32,447 bases of DNA from Sneathiellales bacterium (GTDB taxonomy: Bacteria; Pseudomonadota; Alphaproteobacteria; Sneathiellales; Sneathiellaceae). The position numbers were made by a program, and so were the translations under genes. Numbering within the stretch: the first letter of the stretch is position 1; each line of letters opens with the position of its first letter. Shown here in pieces: positions 9,526 through 19,097 of the stretch. The notes under the pieces were generated by a model, which searched no databases, had not been told where the DNA came from, and saw nothing but the letters and a program-made list of their open reading frames with translations. The stretch spans positions 1 to 32,447 of the forward strand of contig JAKSCD010000188.1 of assembly GCA_022360775.1 (NCBI GenBank), given 5' to 3'.

Positions 9526-10080
9526 ATGGAGTTAAGAAAAAACATGACAAGCAGAGGCTATTTCGGGATAGGCATCGAGGGGGTCAGCAAACCCATGAAT
9601 GCCGGAAATCTGTTCAGGACAGCAAACGCCTTTGGCGGAAGCTTTGTCTTTACCGTCGGGGCTGAATATTCGGTTCGTAAAGCCAAGTCCGATACCAGCG
9701 TCGCGCCGAAGAATATCCCTTGGTATGATTTTGACACGATCGATGACATGATCCTGCCCAGAATGTGTAAAATAGTTGGGGTGGAACTTCTTGATGAAGC
9801 AGAAGAGCTTCCCAGTTTCTTTCATCCGGTGAGCGCCGCCTATGTTCTTGGAAGGGAACGTGGGTCGCTCTCTCCGGCAATGCAGGAAAGATGTGATTAC
9901 TTCATCAAAATTCCGACAAAGTTCTGTTTGAATGTTGCAACTGCTGGTGCCATTGTTATGTATGATCGTATTGTAACGCATGGCCGCTTTGCAGAGCGTC
10001 CAACTGGCGAGCTTGGAAAATCCGTTCCCTTGCCGGATCATGTGCAGGGCGGACCGAAAAGCAGAAAACCGAAGACCTGA
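9526..10080 (+). CDS. TrmH/SpoU-family RNA 2'-O-methyltransferase
   Basis: 184 aa; GVSKPMNAGNLFRTANAFGGSFVFTVG, YVLGRERGSLSP, LNVATAGAIVMYDR: SPOUT motifs 1-3. An alternative start is the Met at 9544. Confidence 0.9.
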   Translation: MELRKNMTSRGYFGIGIEGVSKPMNAGNLFRTANAFGGSFVFTVGAEYSVRKAKSDTSVAPKNIPWYDFDTIDDMILPRMCKIVGVELLDEAEELPSFFHPVSAAYVLGRERGSLSPAMQERCDYFIKIPTKFCLNVATAGAIVMYDRIVTHGRFAERPTGELGKSVPLPDHVQGGPKSRKPKT

Positions 10081-10123
10081 CCAACATTTTATCTTGATTG
10101 AGAGAGTGTTTTTAGGAAGATTT

Positions 10124-10711
10124 ATGTCAATTCAGGATAAATCGACATCTCTGGAAAAAACCATAAGAGGCCGTTATTCTTTTCCCATGATTATTTCGCT
10201 CAAACGAATTCTCGCAACTGGCGCGGCTATCGCCGGCCTTTTTCTGTCCACGCAAGCTATTGCAGCAAATTCCGACCCGCGGGCGCTTGGAACCTTCAAG
10301 GACTGGCAAGCCTATACCTGGCTCGAGAACGGGAGTAAAGTCTGCTACATGCTGTCCCGGCCCAACAAATCTCTACCGCAGAATGTAAAGCGCGGGGATA
10401 TTTATCTGATGGTGACCTACCGGCCGAAATCCCGGTCAAAAGAAGAGGTCAGCCATGTCACGGGCTATACCTATAAAAATAAATCGACCGTTGATATTGT
10501 GGTTGGAAAGCGCAAGTTCAAGCTGGCAACAGACGGTGATGTCGCCTGGATTCCCGAGGGCGAAAGTGATGCAAAGCTGATCAGTGCCATGCGCCGTGGA
10601 TCAAAGCTTATTGTAAAGGGACGATCTTCGCGCGGAACATTGACAACAGATAGTTATTCCCTGCAGGGCTTTACAGCGGCGCATAAGCAGATTAGAAAAA
10701 GCTGCAGTTAA
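10124..10711 (+). CDS. Invasion-associated locus B (IalB) family periplasmic protein
   Basis: ATG 10124 is preceded by AGGAAG; signal peptide [27 protein letters not shown] (possible start 10187); FKDWQAYTW...CYMLSRP...[11 protein letters not shown] as in IalB-like proteins. Confidence 0.78.
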   Translation: MSIQDKSTSLEKTIRGRYSFPMIISLKRILATGAAIAGLFLSTQAIAANSDPRALGTFKDWQAYTWLENGSKVCYMLSRPNKSLPQNVKRGDIYLMVTYRPKSRSKEEVSHVTGYTYKNKSTVDIVVGKRKFKLATDGDVAWIPEGESDAKLISAMRRGSKLIVKGRSSRGTLTTDSYSLQGFTAAHKQIRKSCS

Positions 10712-10757
10712 GAGGGCTGAGCTAGTCGCCCGCGCTTGTAAGAAGTATAATATCGCT

Positions 10758-11909
10758 ATGGCACATTTAATTCCGGATGTAGAGGCTGTCGATCGGCAGC
10801 CTGAACTTTTGGCTATTCGCAAAAACCTGGTCGGCCTGACCCGGAAGGAAATTGCGGCGGCCCTGATCGAGGCGGGAGAAGCTGAAAAGTCAGCTAAAAT
10901 GCGTGCTCGGCAGCTCTTCCACTGGCTTTACTACAGAGGCGCTGACAACTTCGAGGAGATGACCTCCATCTCCAAGGAAATGCGTGCAAAGCTACCGGAA
11001 AGCTTCACTGTAGACCGCCCTGAGATAACAAGTTTGCAGCAGTCTGTTGATGGCACGCGCAAGTGGCTTGTAAAATTTCCGGACGGCCAGGAGGTCGAAT
11101 CAGTTCATATTCCTGAAGAGGATCGCGGTGCCCTTTGTGTCTCCAGTCAGGTGGGATGTACCCTGACATGCAGCTTCTGCCATACAGGGACCATGAAGCT
11201 GGTCCGCAACCTGACAGCAGGCGAGATTATTTCCCAGATGCTGATTGCCCGCGATACCATCGGCGAATGGCCGAGCCCGAAAGGCAACAGGATGATCTCC
11301 AATATCGTCATGATGGGAATGGGGGAACCTCTTCTGAACTATGACAATGTTGCCAAAGCTCTTTCCATCATTATGGATGGTGAAGGCATATCGCTTTCAA
11401 AACGCCGCATCACGCTATCCACTTCAGGTGTGGTCCCGAAAATCCGCCAATGCGGAGAAGAACTGGGTGTCAATCTGGCGATTTCCCTGCATGCGGTCAC
11501 AAACGATGTCCGGGATATATTGGTGCCAATTAATAAACGCTATCCCATCAAGGAACTTCTTCAGGCCTGTAAAGACTATCCTGCAAGCAATAATGCCCGC
11601 CGTATTACCTTTGAATATGTCATGCTGGATGGCATTAATGATAGCCCTGCCGATGCTCGAGAACTGGTCCGGCTACTGAAAGGGGTTCCGGCAAAAGTGA
11701 ACCTGATCCCTTTCAACCCCTGGCCAGGAAGTAACTATAAATGCTCCAGCAATAATGCCATTCATCGTTTTGCCAAAATCGTAAATGATGCCGGTTATTC
11801 CTCGCCAGTGCGTGTCTCCCGTGGTCAGGATATTATGGCTGCTTGCGGCCAGTTAAAATCTGCCAGCAAAAAAGAGCGGGCTTCAACCCGGCGTGCTCAG
11901 GCATCCTGA
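10758..11909 (+). CDS. rlmN: 23S rRNA (adenine2503-C2)-methyltransferase, radical SAM
   Basis: 383 aa; [29 protein letters not shown] (CxxxCxxC), [23 protein letters not shown]. Confidence 0.97.
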   Translation: MAHLIPDVEAVDRQPELLAIRKNLVGLTRKEIAAALIEAGEAEKSAKMRARQLFHWLYYRGADNFEEMTSISKEMRAKLPESFTVDRPEITSLQQSVDGTRKWLVKFPDGQEVESVHIPEEDRGALCVSSQVGCTLTCSFCHTGTMKLVRNLTAGEIISQMLIARDTIGEWPSPKGNRMISNIVMMGMGEPLLNYDNVAKALSIIMDGEGISLSKRRITLSTSGVVPKIRQCGEELGVNLAISLHAVTNDVRDILVPINKRYPIKELLQACKDYPASNNARRITFEYVMLDGINDSPADARELVRLLKGVPAKVNLIPFNPWPGSNYKCSSNNAIHRFAKIVNDAGYSSPVRVSRGQDIMAACGQLKSASKKERASTRRAQAS

Positions 11910-11934
11910 CAAGATTATTATGACAATGGACAGC

Positions 11935-11967
11935 ACAGTTTTCTCTACCTATAAGTGAGAAAACTGT
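11935..11967. repeat. Perfect 11-bp inverted repeat downstream of rlmN
   Basis: ACAGTTTTCTC-tacctataagt-GAGAAAACTGT read directly; no clean T-tract follows. Confidence 0.8.
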
Positions 11968-12020
11968 AGTCACCTCGCTAAATTGAAAATTTCACAAGGC
12001 CCGCACCACCCTCAATAGTT

Positions 12021-12045
12021 GCCGAAAACCCTTCTCGGCTTTTAT
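12021..12045 (+). terminator. Possible weak Rho-independent terminator
   Basis: GCCGA-aaacccttc-TCGGC followed by TTTTA. Confidence 0.4.
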
Positions 12046-12192
12046 AAAGCTGAGCGCTGAAGCAATAAGAAAACTCTCATTTTCCTCGCCTGCGCACTTC
12101 ATCAAATTATATCTTATAAAAATTAATTATTGTTTTATTAATATTTAATACTCGCAATAGGAGATACCACATTCAAATCGGCGCCAGGGAAA

Positions 12193-14727
12193 ATGGAAAA
12201 TCAAAAAATTCGGGTTCAGATCGCCTTAATCTCTCTTACCATCGTTATCGGCTTTTCAGTTACAGCTGGAATTTATCTCTTTAATCAAAGCCTCCTCAAG
12301 ACGGCATTGCATGAAAAAGATGCAGCCATTACCGCGTCGAATGTCGTTGAAGACATCAGGTATAATTTCCTGAATGCACGGCGAAATGAAAAAGATTTCC
12401 TGATCCGCCTGGATGAAAAATACATTCAAAAACATAGTAAAACATCACAAGCAATAACCTCCCGCCTCCAGCATCTTGAAAAAACCTACCCGGATACGGA
12501 TATCAGATCCCTTGTTGGACAGGTACAGGCGACATTTTCAGATTATGTGGCGCAATTCAAGCTGGTCTCAGACAACTGGATAACTGCAGGCCTCACCCCT
12601 AAAACAGGCTTGCAAGGCGAGTTACGCAAAGCCGTGCATAATGTTGAGAGCGAACTCAAAAAGTATAAACAGCCGGAAATGACGGTTACTATGTTGATGA
12701 TGCGTCGACATGAAAAAGATTTTCTGATGCGGATTGATCCCAAATATGTCAAACGCATGGAGGCCCGTCTGGCTGAATTTACGGATCAGCTTGAGCAATC
12801 CTCATTTCCTTCAGATACCAAGTCATTGCTAACAAAACAAATGCTCGCGTATCATAAAAGCTTTAACTCTCTCGCGGCCCTTCGCCTTGAGCTTGTACCG
12901 GAAACAGCCCGGTTAAGTAAACTCTTCGCCATTTCAACTCCGGTTTTCGAGGATCTTGAGGAACGAATACAGAATATTGAAGCCACAGCCAGCCAGTCTT
13001 CTGACGCAGCCATCACAAATACCTTGTTTGTGATGATTGCTGTTATGGCGGCAATCGGTCTGGGTGTTGTTCTCCTCTCCTTATGGATCGGCAACCGCCT
13101 CAGCGGTAAAATCGCACGGATGGTTTCTGTCATGAAGGAGTTGGCCGCTGATAATCTGCAAATCGATGTTCCCGATCAACACTTGCGAAACGAGTTGGGC
13201 CTTATGGGCCAAGCTGTTCAGGTTTTCAAGGAAAACGGTATTGAAAAACAGCGTCTTGAAGCGGAACGGCTGGTGCAGGAAGAAAAGGACCGTGAACGCG
13301 CAGAACAGGAGAAAAGAGAAAATGAAGCGCGCCTGATCGTTGCGGAAGAAAACCAAAGGATTCGCGATGCCCTGGATACATGCGCTGCAAATATTATGGT
13401 TGCGGATGCAAGGGACCGGATTATCTATTGCAACCTTTCTCTGCTCAATCTTTTGAAATCCTCCCTAAACGATATCCAGCAAGCAGTTCCGAATTTTTCC
13501 GTTGACCAAATATCTGACCGATCGCTGAACGATTTCACGGTCAGGGACGCTGCAGGAGAAGGATCCTCGCAGCAAAAAATGGGGCGCAAAACCTTTAGCC
13601 TGAAATCTACGCCAGTTCACAATGCTGAAGGAAACAAAATCGGCACAACCGTAGAGTGGCATGATTTAACCGAAGAACTCGCTGTGCAACAGGAAGTGGA
13701 TGAACTGGTCCAGGCGGTTGTCGTTGGAGATTTCTCAAAACAGATTTCACTGGAAGGAAAATCCGGATTTATGGAACAGCTGGTAACGGCTATGAACCAG
13801 CTAACAACCACCATCAGTACAGTTATCAACGAAGCCGTTATTGCATTTTCAGCCTTGGCGGAAGGGGACCTCACTCATCATATTGAAAAAGATTTTGAAG
13901 GAACCTACAACACCCTCAAACAGGACAGTAACAAGACCACCGATCAGTTACAGGAAATTGTCCAGAATATCAGTGAACTGGTCCAACAGGTGGATTCCAT
14001 CGCCTCCGAGGTTTCTGCAAGCAGCACCGATCTGTCAGATCGAACACAGTCCCAGGCCAGCATGCTGGAAGAAACAGTGTCCACGATGGAAGCGCTTAAA
14101 AATATCGTTGTGGAAAATGCAGAAAGTGCCCGCAATGCCAACCAGATGGCGAGCACCGCCCGAAATTCAGCCTCATCCGGTCAGCAAGTGGCCGATGAAG
14201 CGGTTTCGGCTATGGAAGCTATTCAGGAATCTTCAGAAGAAGTGGGACAAATTATCAGTGTCATCGACGAAATTGCCTTCCAGACCAACCTCCTGGCCCT
14301 TAATGCCAGCGTAGAAGCAGCGCGGGCCGGGGATGCCGGACGCGGATTTGCAGTTGTTGCGACAGAAGTGAGGACACTGGCGCAACGCACGGCGGAAGCC
14401 GCCTCCAATGTCAAACATCTGATTGCGAATAGCAGCAACCAGATCCTGGACGGGGTCGAGAGGGTTAGAAAGACCGGGACATTCTTAACGGATATGGTGG
14501 ATTCGATCCAGTCAATTGCCATAACCGTTGAAAAAATCTCCGAGGCGAGTGATGAACAGGCTTCCGGTATTGCAGAAACAAATGAAGCACTCAGCCATAT
14601 CGATCAGATGACCCAGCAGAACGCAGCCATGGTAGAGCAAAGCTCAGCCGCAGCGCTCTCTTTGAAAGACCAGTCCAGCACGATGGGAGATCTGGTTACT
14701 TTCTTTAAAATAGAAAGAACAGGATAA
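12193..14727 (+). CDS. Methyl-accepting chemotaxis protein with HBM-like periplasmic sensor, HAMP, PAS-like region and MCP signalling domain
   Basis: 844 aa; two TM regions; paired motifs [15 protein letters not shown] and [15 protein letters not shown] (HBM-like); MCP hairpin [45 protein letters not shown]. Confidence 0.93.
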   Translation: MENQKIRVQIALISLTIVIGFSVTAGIYLFNQSLLKTALHEKDAAITASNVVEDIRYNFLNARRNEKDFLIRLDEKYIQKHSKTSQAITSRLQHLEKTYPDTDIRSLVGQVQATFSDYVAQFKLVSDNWITAGLTPKTGLQGELRKAVHNVESELKKYKQPEMTVTMLMMRRHEKDFLMRIDPKYVKRMEARLAEFTDQLEQSSFPSDTKSLLTKQMLAYHKSFNSLAALRLELVPETARLSKLFAISTPVFEDLEERIQNIEATASQSSDAAITNTLFVMIAVMAAIGLGVVLLSLWIGNRLSGKIARMVSVMKELAADNLQIDVPDQHLRNELGLMGQAVQVFKENGIEKQRLEAERLVQEEKDRERAEQEKRENEARLIVAEENQRIRDALDTCAANIMVADARDRIIYCNLSLLNLLKSSLNDIQQAVPNFSVDQISDRSLNDFTVRDAAGEGSSQQKMGRKTFSLKSTPVHNAEGNKIGTTVEWHDLTEELAVQQEVDELVQAVVVGDFSKQISLEGKSGFMEQLVTAMNQLTTTISTVINEAVIAFSALAEGDLTHHIEKDFEGTYNTLKQDSNKTTDQLQEIVQNISELVQQVDSIASEVSASSTDLSDRTQSQASMLEETVSTMEALKNIVVENAESARNANQMASTARNSASSGQQVADEAVSAMEAIQESSEEVGQIISVIDEIAFQTNLLALNASVEAARAGDAGRGFAVVATEVRTLAQRTAEAASNVKHLIANSSNQILDGVERVRKTGTFLTDMVDSIQSIAITVEKISEASDEQASGIAETNEALSHIDQMTQQNAAMVEQSSAAALSLKDQSSTMGDLVTFFKIERTG

Positions 14728-14750
14728 GCATCCGTTCAGGAAACCGGGAA

Positions 14751-14780
14751 AACGCGCGCCAGGACAGGCGCTCGTTTTTA
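14751..14780 (+). terminator. Rho-independent terminator after the chemoreceptor gene
   Basis: AACGCGCGCC-aggaca-GGCGCTCGTT (one mismatch) followed by TTTTAT. Confidence 0.65.
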
Positions 14781-14788
14781 TGTTTATT

Positions 14789-15697
14789 CTAGTTTTCCGC
14801 AGATGGTGATACTGCCTTGTTTTTCTTCTCATCAGGATGCCAGCCAGGAGGCTTGATCAGATAGGAGAGCGCCTTTCCAACACTGTCTGCCTTTATCATA
14901 TCCCCAAACAATCGGCCAAATCCGTGGGAAAAGACAACAAGCGGATTATTGCTGTTTATTGGCTCTGTCACACCATAAACCACCTTTTCCTGCTCTTCTT
15001 CAAAGGTACCGAACATCTTGTCCCAGATAATGAAAATACCCGCATAATTCTTATCCAGGTACTTACGGTTGGATCCATGATGCACCCGATGATGGGACGG
15101 CGTATTCATCACGGCCTCAATCCAGCGGGGGAATTTTCCTATCGCTTCGGTATGCAAGGCTGTCTGGTAGAGCTGCACCAGCATCTCACAGAAAAAGATG
15201 ACAAAGGGATGAAAACCGATAAAGGCCAGCGGCAAATGGAAAAATATGGGAAAAACACTGTCCAGCGGCCCAAACCGGTAGGCGACCGAAATATTAAAAT
15301 GAGGGGAGGAATGATGCACCGAATGTGTCGCCCAGCCAATGCCAATGACATGCACAGCACGATGTTCCCAATAATAGGCGACGTCAGCCAGAATAAGGCA
15401 GAGCAGGATTGTCCAGCCAGTAATGGGAATAGTGAAAACCCGATAATATTCATAAACAACAAAGAAAATCGTTACATAGGTTGCTGCAATTACAAAACCG
15501 ATACCGAGATAGAAAATAAAGGTTATAGCATTGGCGATCGTATCTCCCGCTATATCCCAGCTCATCTTCTTTTTGATCAGGTAGCGTGTGACCTCAAAAG
15601 CGAGAAAAAAGAACGAGAAAACCAGAAACCAGTTTCCCACCATTTCCTCCCAGTAGGGAAGATAATCCTGATGAATGATCTCGGACAAAATCTCCAT
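14789..15697 (-). CDS. Sterol desaturase / fatty acid hydroxylase superfamily membrane protein
   Basis: 304-aa ORF; start probably ATG 15697 (MEILSEIIHQDYLPYWEEM) with an upstream AGGAG. Histidine motifs EHRAVH, HSVHH, HHRVHH and several TM segments. Confidence 0.92.
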   Translation of the reverse strand: MEILSEIIHQDYLPYWEEMVGNWFLVFSFFFLAFEVTRYLIKKKMSWDIAGDTIANAITFIFYLGIGFVIAATYVTIFFVVYEYYRVFTIPITGWTILLCLILADVAYYWEHRAVHVIGIGWATHSVHHSSPHFNISVAYRFGPLDSVFPIFFHLPLAFIGFHPFVIFFCEMLVQLYQTALHTEAIGKFPRWIEAVMNTPSHHRVHHGSNRKYLDKNYAGIFIIWDKMFGTFEEEQEKVVYGVTEPINSNNPLVVFSHGFGRLFGDMIKADSVGKALSYLIKPPGWHPDEKKNKAVSPSAEN

Positions 15698-15767
15698 AAG
15701 CAAGGGCTCCTACTCCACCAGACTAAGCGTTTCTCAGTTAAGCAAAAAAGAGAAAACAGAAAGTGAA

Positions 15768-15783
15768 TTATCAAAATTGACAA
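15768..15783. promoter_or_regulatory. Putative TetR-type operator O1 (TTATCA-AAAT-TGACAA)
   Basis: 16-bp imperfect dyad in the divergent intergenic region; matches O2 in inverted orientation; contains TTGACA on the + strand. Confidence 0.65.
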
Positions 15784-15809
15784 TTTACATATGATATCCA
15801 TTTAGTTTA

Positions 15810-15825
15810 TTGTCAATAGTGATAA
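15810..15825. promoter_or_regulatory. Putative TetR-type operator O2 (TTGTCA-ATAG-TGATAA)
   Basis: Inverted counterpart of O1, centre-to-centre 42 bp; contains TTGACA on the minus strand; 16 bp upstream of the tetR ATG. Confidence 0.65.
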
Positions 15826-15841
15826 TTTACTGGAGAACACG

Positions 15842-16435
15842 ATGCCTCGTCCGTCTTTGAAAAATCGGCGCCGCGAAGAAATACTGGATGCTTACGAGAT
15901 CTGCGTGGCCAAATTTGGTGTCGAAGGCGCGACGCTTGAGAAAACCGCTGAAGAAGCGGGCCTCGCCCGAGCGCTCCTGCGTCATCATGTTGGCAATCGG
16001 GAAGAACTTCTGGATGCGCTTGTGACCCGATTTTTAGAGAATTCCGAAATCCAGACAAAAGGATTTTACGCAGCACTGCCTGCCAACAATCGGATGGAAA
16101 CCCTGATTTCCTGGCTATTTGATCCGGAATATAGTGATTCCCGATCCGTCCTTGTTGCAGAAGCCTTGATCGCAGCATCTGAAGCCCGCCCAAAGCTTGG
16201 TGTAAAAATAAAAGCATGGGTTGAGGACTTCGTGAAACAACTTTCACAGGAGATTTCTCAACACGCCCCGCAGGAAAGTCCTGAAGCGATAGAGGAGGTC
16301 GCCATGGGCATTACAGCCCTGTATTTTAACGCAGAATCCCTCACCCCGCTTGGTGCTCTTCCCGATATCCGAAAAACATCTGCCGCCACCTGCCTGCGCC
16401 TTCTGAAAAGCCTGAAGAAAGGAGACGTCAAATGA
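15842..16435 (+). CDS. TetR family transcriptional regulator
   Basis: 197 aa; N-terminal HTH RRREEILDAYEICVAKFGVEGATLEKTAEEAGLARALLRHHVGNREELLDALV. Confidence 0.92.
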   Translation: MPRPSLKNRRREEILDAYEICVAKFGVEGATLEKTAEEAGLARALLRHHVGNREELLDALVTRFLENSEIQTKGFYAALPANNRMETLISWLFDPEYSDSRSVLVAEALIAASEARPKLGVKIKAWVEDFVKQLSQEISQHAPQESPEAIEEVAMGITALYFNAESLTPLGALPDIRKTSAATCLRLLKSLKKGDVK

Positions 16436-17604
16436 CCTTGGATATTGCCCCTTCAAAAGAGACATATCTAAGCAAATCCATTTTTAATCTGGAATTTGAG
16501 AACCTGTTTCAGAAAAGCTGGTTTTTTGCGGGCGTTACATCGGACCTTCCAGAAGCGGGAAGTTACAAAACACTTCATTATGCAGGCTATTCCTATCTGC
16601 TTATCAAAGATAGAAACGGAAATTTAAGGGCATTTCACAATCTTTGCCGACATCGGGGAGTTGAACTCCTTGAAGGCGATGGAAAACTTGAAAAACACAT
16701 CACCTGCCCCTATCACCGCTGGACATATTCAGAGGAGGGAAGACTCATTGCAGTCCCTAGCCAGAAAACCTGCTTCGCTGATCTGGATAAAAACAGCTGG
16801 AACCTGAAAAATGCAGGCCTTGGCATTCTCAATTCTCTTATTTTTCTTCATCCCGATCCGGATGCCTGTTTTGAAAACTGGATTGCACCGGTTAAGGATT
16901 TCCTATGGCCGCATGATCCAACGTCCAGTGAATTGAAAGAACAGCCTGAATTGATCTATGAAATGCAATGCAACTGGAAGATTTTTGCGGAAAATGCGCT
17001 TGATGGATATCATCTTTCCCATTTGCATGCAGAAACATTGGGAGGGCCTCGCCCTGAAGAAAATGAATGGATCCGCTGTCAAGATCATCTCATCTGGTAT
17101 GCGCGGGACGGAGATGGTGACAGACACTCGCTTCCCTTGCCTGTACGCGACAGTCTTGAACGACGCCGGGCCTCCAAGATCGCGCATGTAAAAAAACACG
17201 TGTTCGGGGGAGTTTATTTTCTGTTTCCAGCAACATTAATTGTTCCAACCCCTTATAATTTCAGTGTTAGTCAGCTTCTCCCTTCAGATGAAGGGAGCAC
17301 AGATCTTCTTGTCCGTAACTGGAGCCTTAACAGCTGGTTTGGAGGGGAGGATTACTCGCTCAAGGATATTGACGGATATGATCCTGAAACGGGCAAAATC
17401 CGGTCTGTTAAATGGTCTCGCCCAGCCCTTAAAAGCAATGATTTCCAGACAGAAGATGTCTGGATCGCGGAAAAACGGCATAAAGGTCTTCGATCGCCGG
17501 CCTATGAAACCGGGCCATTTGCGGACGGAAGTGGCGGCGAAGAAGCGGTTCTGTGGCTTTACAGCGCCCTCCGGCGGCAGATCGACTATCCAGATCAGCG
17601 ATAA
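16432..17604 (+). CDS. Rieske [2Fe-2S] aromatic-ring-hydroxylating-type oxygenase, large subunit
   Basis: 390 aa; Rieske motif CRHRGVELLEGDGKLEKHITCPYHRW (CxH...CxxH), mononuclear iron site ENALDGYHLSHLH; overlaps tetR by 4 nt. Confidence 0.94.
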   Translation: MTLDIAPSKETYLSKSIFNLEFENLFQKSWFFAGVTSDLPEAGSYKTLHYAGYSYLLIKDRNGNLRAFHNLCRHRGVELLEGDGKLEKHITCPYHRWTYSEEGRLIAVPSQKTCFADLDKNSWNLKNAGLGILNSLIFLHPDPDACFENWIAPVKDFLWPHDPTSSELKEQPELIYEMQCNWKIFAENALDGYHLSHLHAETLGGPRPEENEWIRCQDHLIWYARDGDGDRHSLPLPVRDSLERRRASKIAHVKKHVFGGVYFLFPATLIVPTPYNFSVSQLLPSDEGSTDLLVRNWSLNSWFGGEDYSLKDIDGYDPETGKIRSVKWSRPALKSNDFQTEDVWIAEKRHKGLRSPAYETGPFADGSGGEEAVLWLYSALRRQIDYPDQR

Positions 17605-17749
17605 CAGAAAAACCTCGACCTTAAAATCTCACGATTAATTTAACACCCTTACCCTTGGATCAAATAACCTGATCCATAACTGATATATTAAATTAAATTT
17701 TAATCATATTTCCGGTATCAAGAATACAGGTTTCAGTGAGGAGCTAGCC

Positions 17750-18982
17750 GTGAGTGACATTTCATTCAAACTGGTTTTCAGTAAAAAAATCATTATTCGC
17801 GCCTGTTATGTTGCGATTGTCGCTGGCACCGCTCTCACTTTAATCAATCAGTGGGATGGCCTCTTTGGATCAGGTACTTTCAGCTGGTCAAAATTCCTTC
17901 TGACCTATTGCGTCCCGTATCTGGTATCCACTGCGTCCAGTTATCTGGCGGCAAGGGCGGACCAAAACGAACAACAAGCCGTTAATATGGCATCTGAAGA
18001 GAATTCCATTTCCTTGGACCCACAACCATTCTCTTTTGATGAGGATGCAAAACCAGAGCCGATCGAGGAGATTTTGCCTGTAGCGCCAGAGGAAAATACT
18101 ACCCTCTCACCAGAGCAGGAAGACCAGACACCTGCTCCTGATTTTGAGCCTGTCTATAGTCTCATCGGCCTGGCCCTGAACACAGGCAGTGAAATCAAAA
18201 ACAACGCGACAAATGTCAACACAACCTCGAAGGAAAGAAGTCTTTTCATCGGGGACTTGCTCCTTAAGTCGGAAAATCTGTGTGAAAAGATCGATCTGCT
18301 TCTCGGACAAATGACGGAAAATAAAACCAATCTCGGGGAAGCCAGTCAGGCCGCACAAATCCTAACCGATTCCTTTAGCGGGATCAGTCTGGAAATGAAG
18401 GAAGGGCGAGAGAATAGTAAACGACTTGGCGAACGGGCACAGAAATTCAGCGCGCAATTTGCGGAAATTCACGGGATTGCCACGGAAATCTCCAAAATAG
18501 CCGAGCAGACTAATCTTCTTGCCTTGAACGCAACTATTGAAGCTGCGCGTGCGGGAGATGCGGGTAAAGGCTTCTCAGTTGTCGCCAGTGAAGTGAAGCA
18601 GCTGGCAACCGATGTGACCAAAGCAGTGGATAAGGTAAACGCACAACTGACAGAACTTTCCGGAGAACTGGAAACCCTGCTTTGTGGGATCGGGTCACTT
18701 GAGCATGTCATGGAAACAACAGAAGAACGCATCAGCAAGGACAAGCTTGAAGCGGAAACATCCAAGGAAAATCTGGAGAAAAATCTGGATCAGTCACAAA
18801 GTCACCTGAACTCCCTTTCCGAGGAACTCGCCCTTATTCCTTCGCTCACCAACGCCATTCGCGAGATCAAGGCAAATACCGAAGGCGCGGTGACCGGATC
18901 CGCCCGAAACATGGAATTGACCGAAAACCTGATCAGCAATCTTCAGACTGCGAATGACACACTTCGCCAGCAGGTCAGCTGA
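17750..18982 (+). CDS. MCP-type signalling protein with an N-terminal NrtS-like (nitrate/nitrite transporter) membrane domain
   Basis: GTG start. N-terminal ~75 aa: IIIRACYVAIVAGTALTLINQWDGLFGSGTFSWSKFLLTYCVPYLVSTASSYLAARA, resembling the short two-TM NrtS family. Then an acidic linker and the MCP hairpin [41 protein letters not shown]. Confidence 0.8.
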   Translation: MSDISFKLVFSKKIIIRACYVAIVAGTALTLINQWDGLFGSGTFSWSKFLLTYCVPYLVSTASSYLAARADQNEQQAVNMASEENSISLDPQPFSFDEDAKPEPIEEILPVAPEENTTLSPEQEDQTPAPDFEPVYSLIGLALNTGSEIKNNATNVNTTSKERSLFIGDLLLKSENLCEKIDLLLGQMTENKTNLGEASQAAQILTDSFSGISLEMKEGRENSKRLGERAQKFSAQFAEIHGIATEISKIAEQTNLLALNATIEAARAGDAGKGFSVVASEVKQLATDVTKAVDKVNAQLTELSGELETLLCGIGSLEHVMETTEERISKDKLEAETSKENLEKNLDQSQSHLNSLSEELALIPSLTNAIREIKANTEGAVTGSARNMELTENLISNLQTANDTLRQQVS

Positions 18983-19097
18983 TCTCATCGAATATATAGA
19001 AATTTCAGCATCCTTTCCCTTGCGGGGCCTGAGATTTTCCCTTATTTTGCGCGCGTCTTAATAAGAAGATCCAGATTTCCATTAAAGGTACGCTGTC

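Noticed and set aside
9980-10123. N-terminal extension of the IalB-like ORF
   Set aside because: Overlaps the TrmH-like gene; a Shine-Dalgarno-like AGGAAG precedes ATG 10124, and the signal peptide starts near 10187.
13841-14314. 157-aa plus-strand ORF inside the chemoreceptor gene
   Set aside because: Out-of-frame shadow of the MCP signalling domain coding sequence.
14837-15766. 309-aa plus-strand ORF
   Set aside because: Entirely antisense to the sterol desaturase gene, whose histidine motifs are intact; the translation has no recognisable domain.
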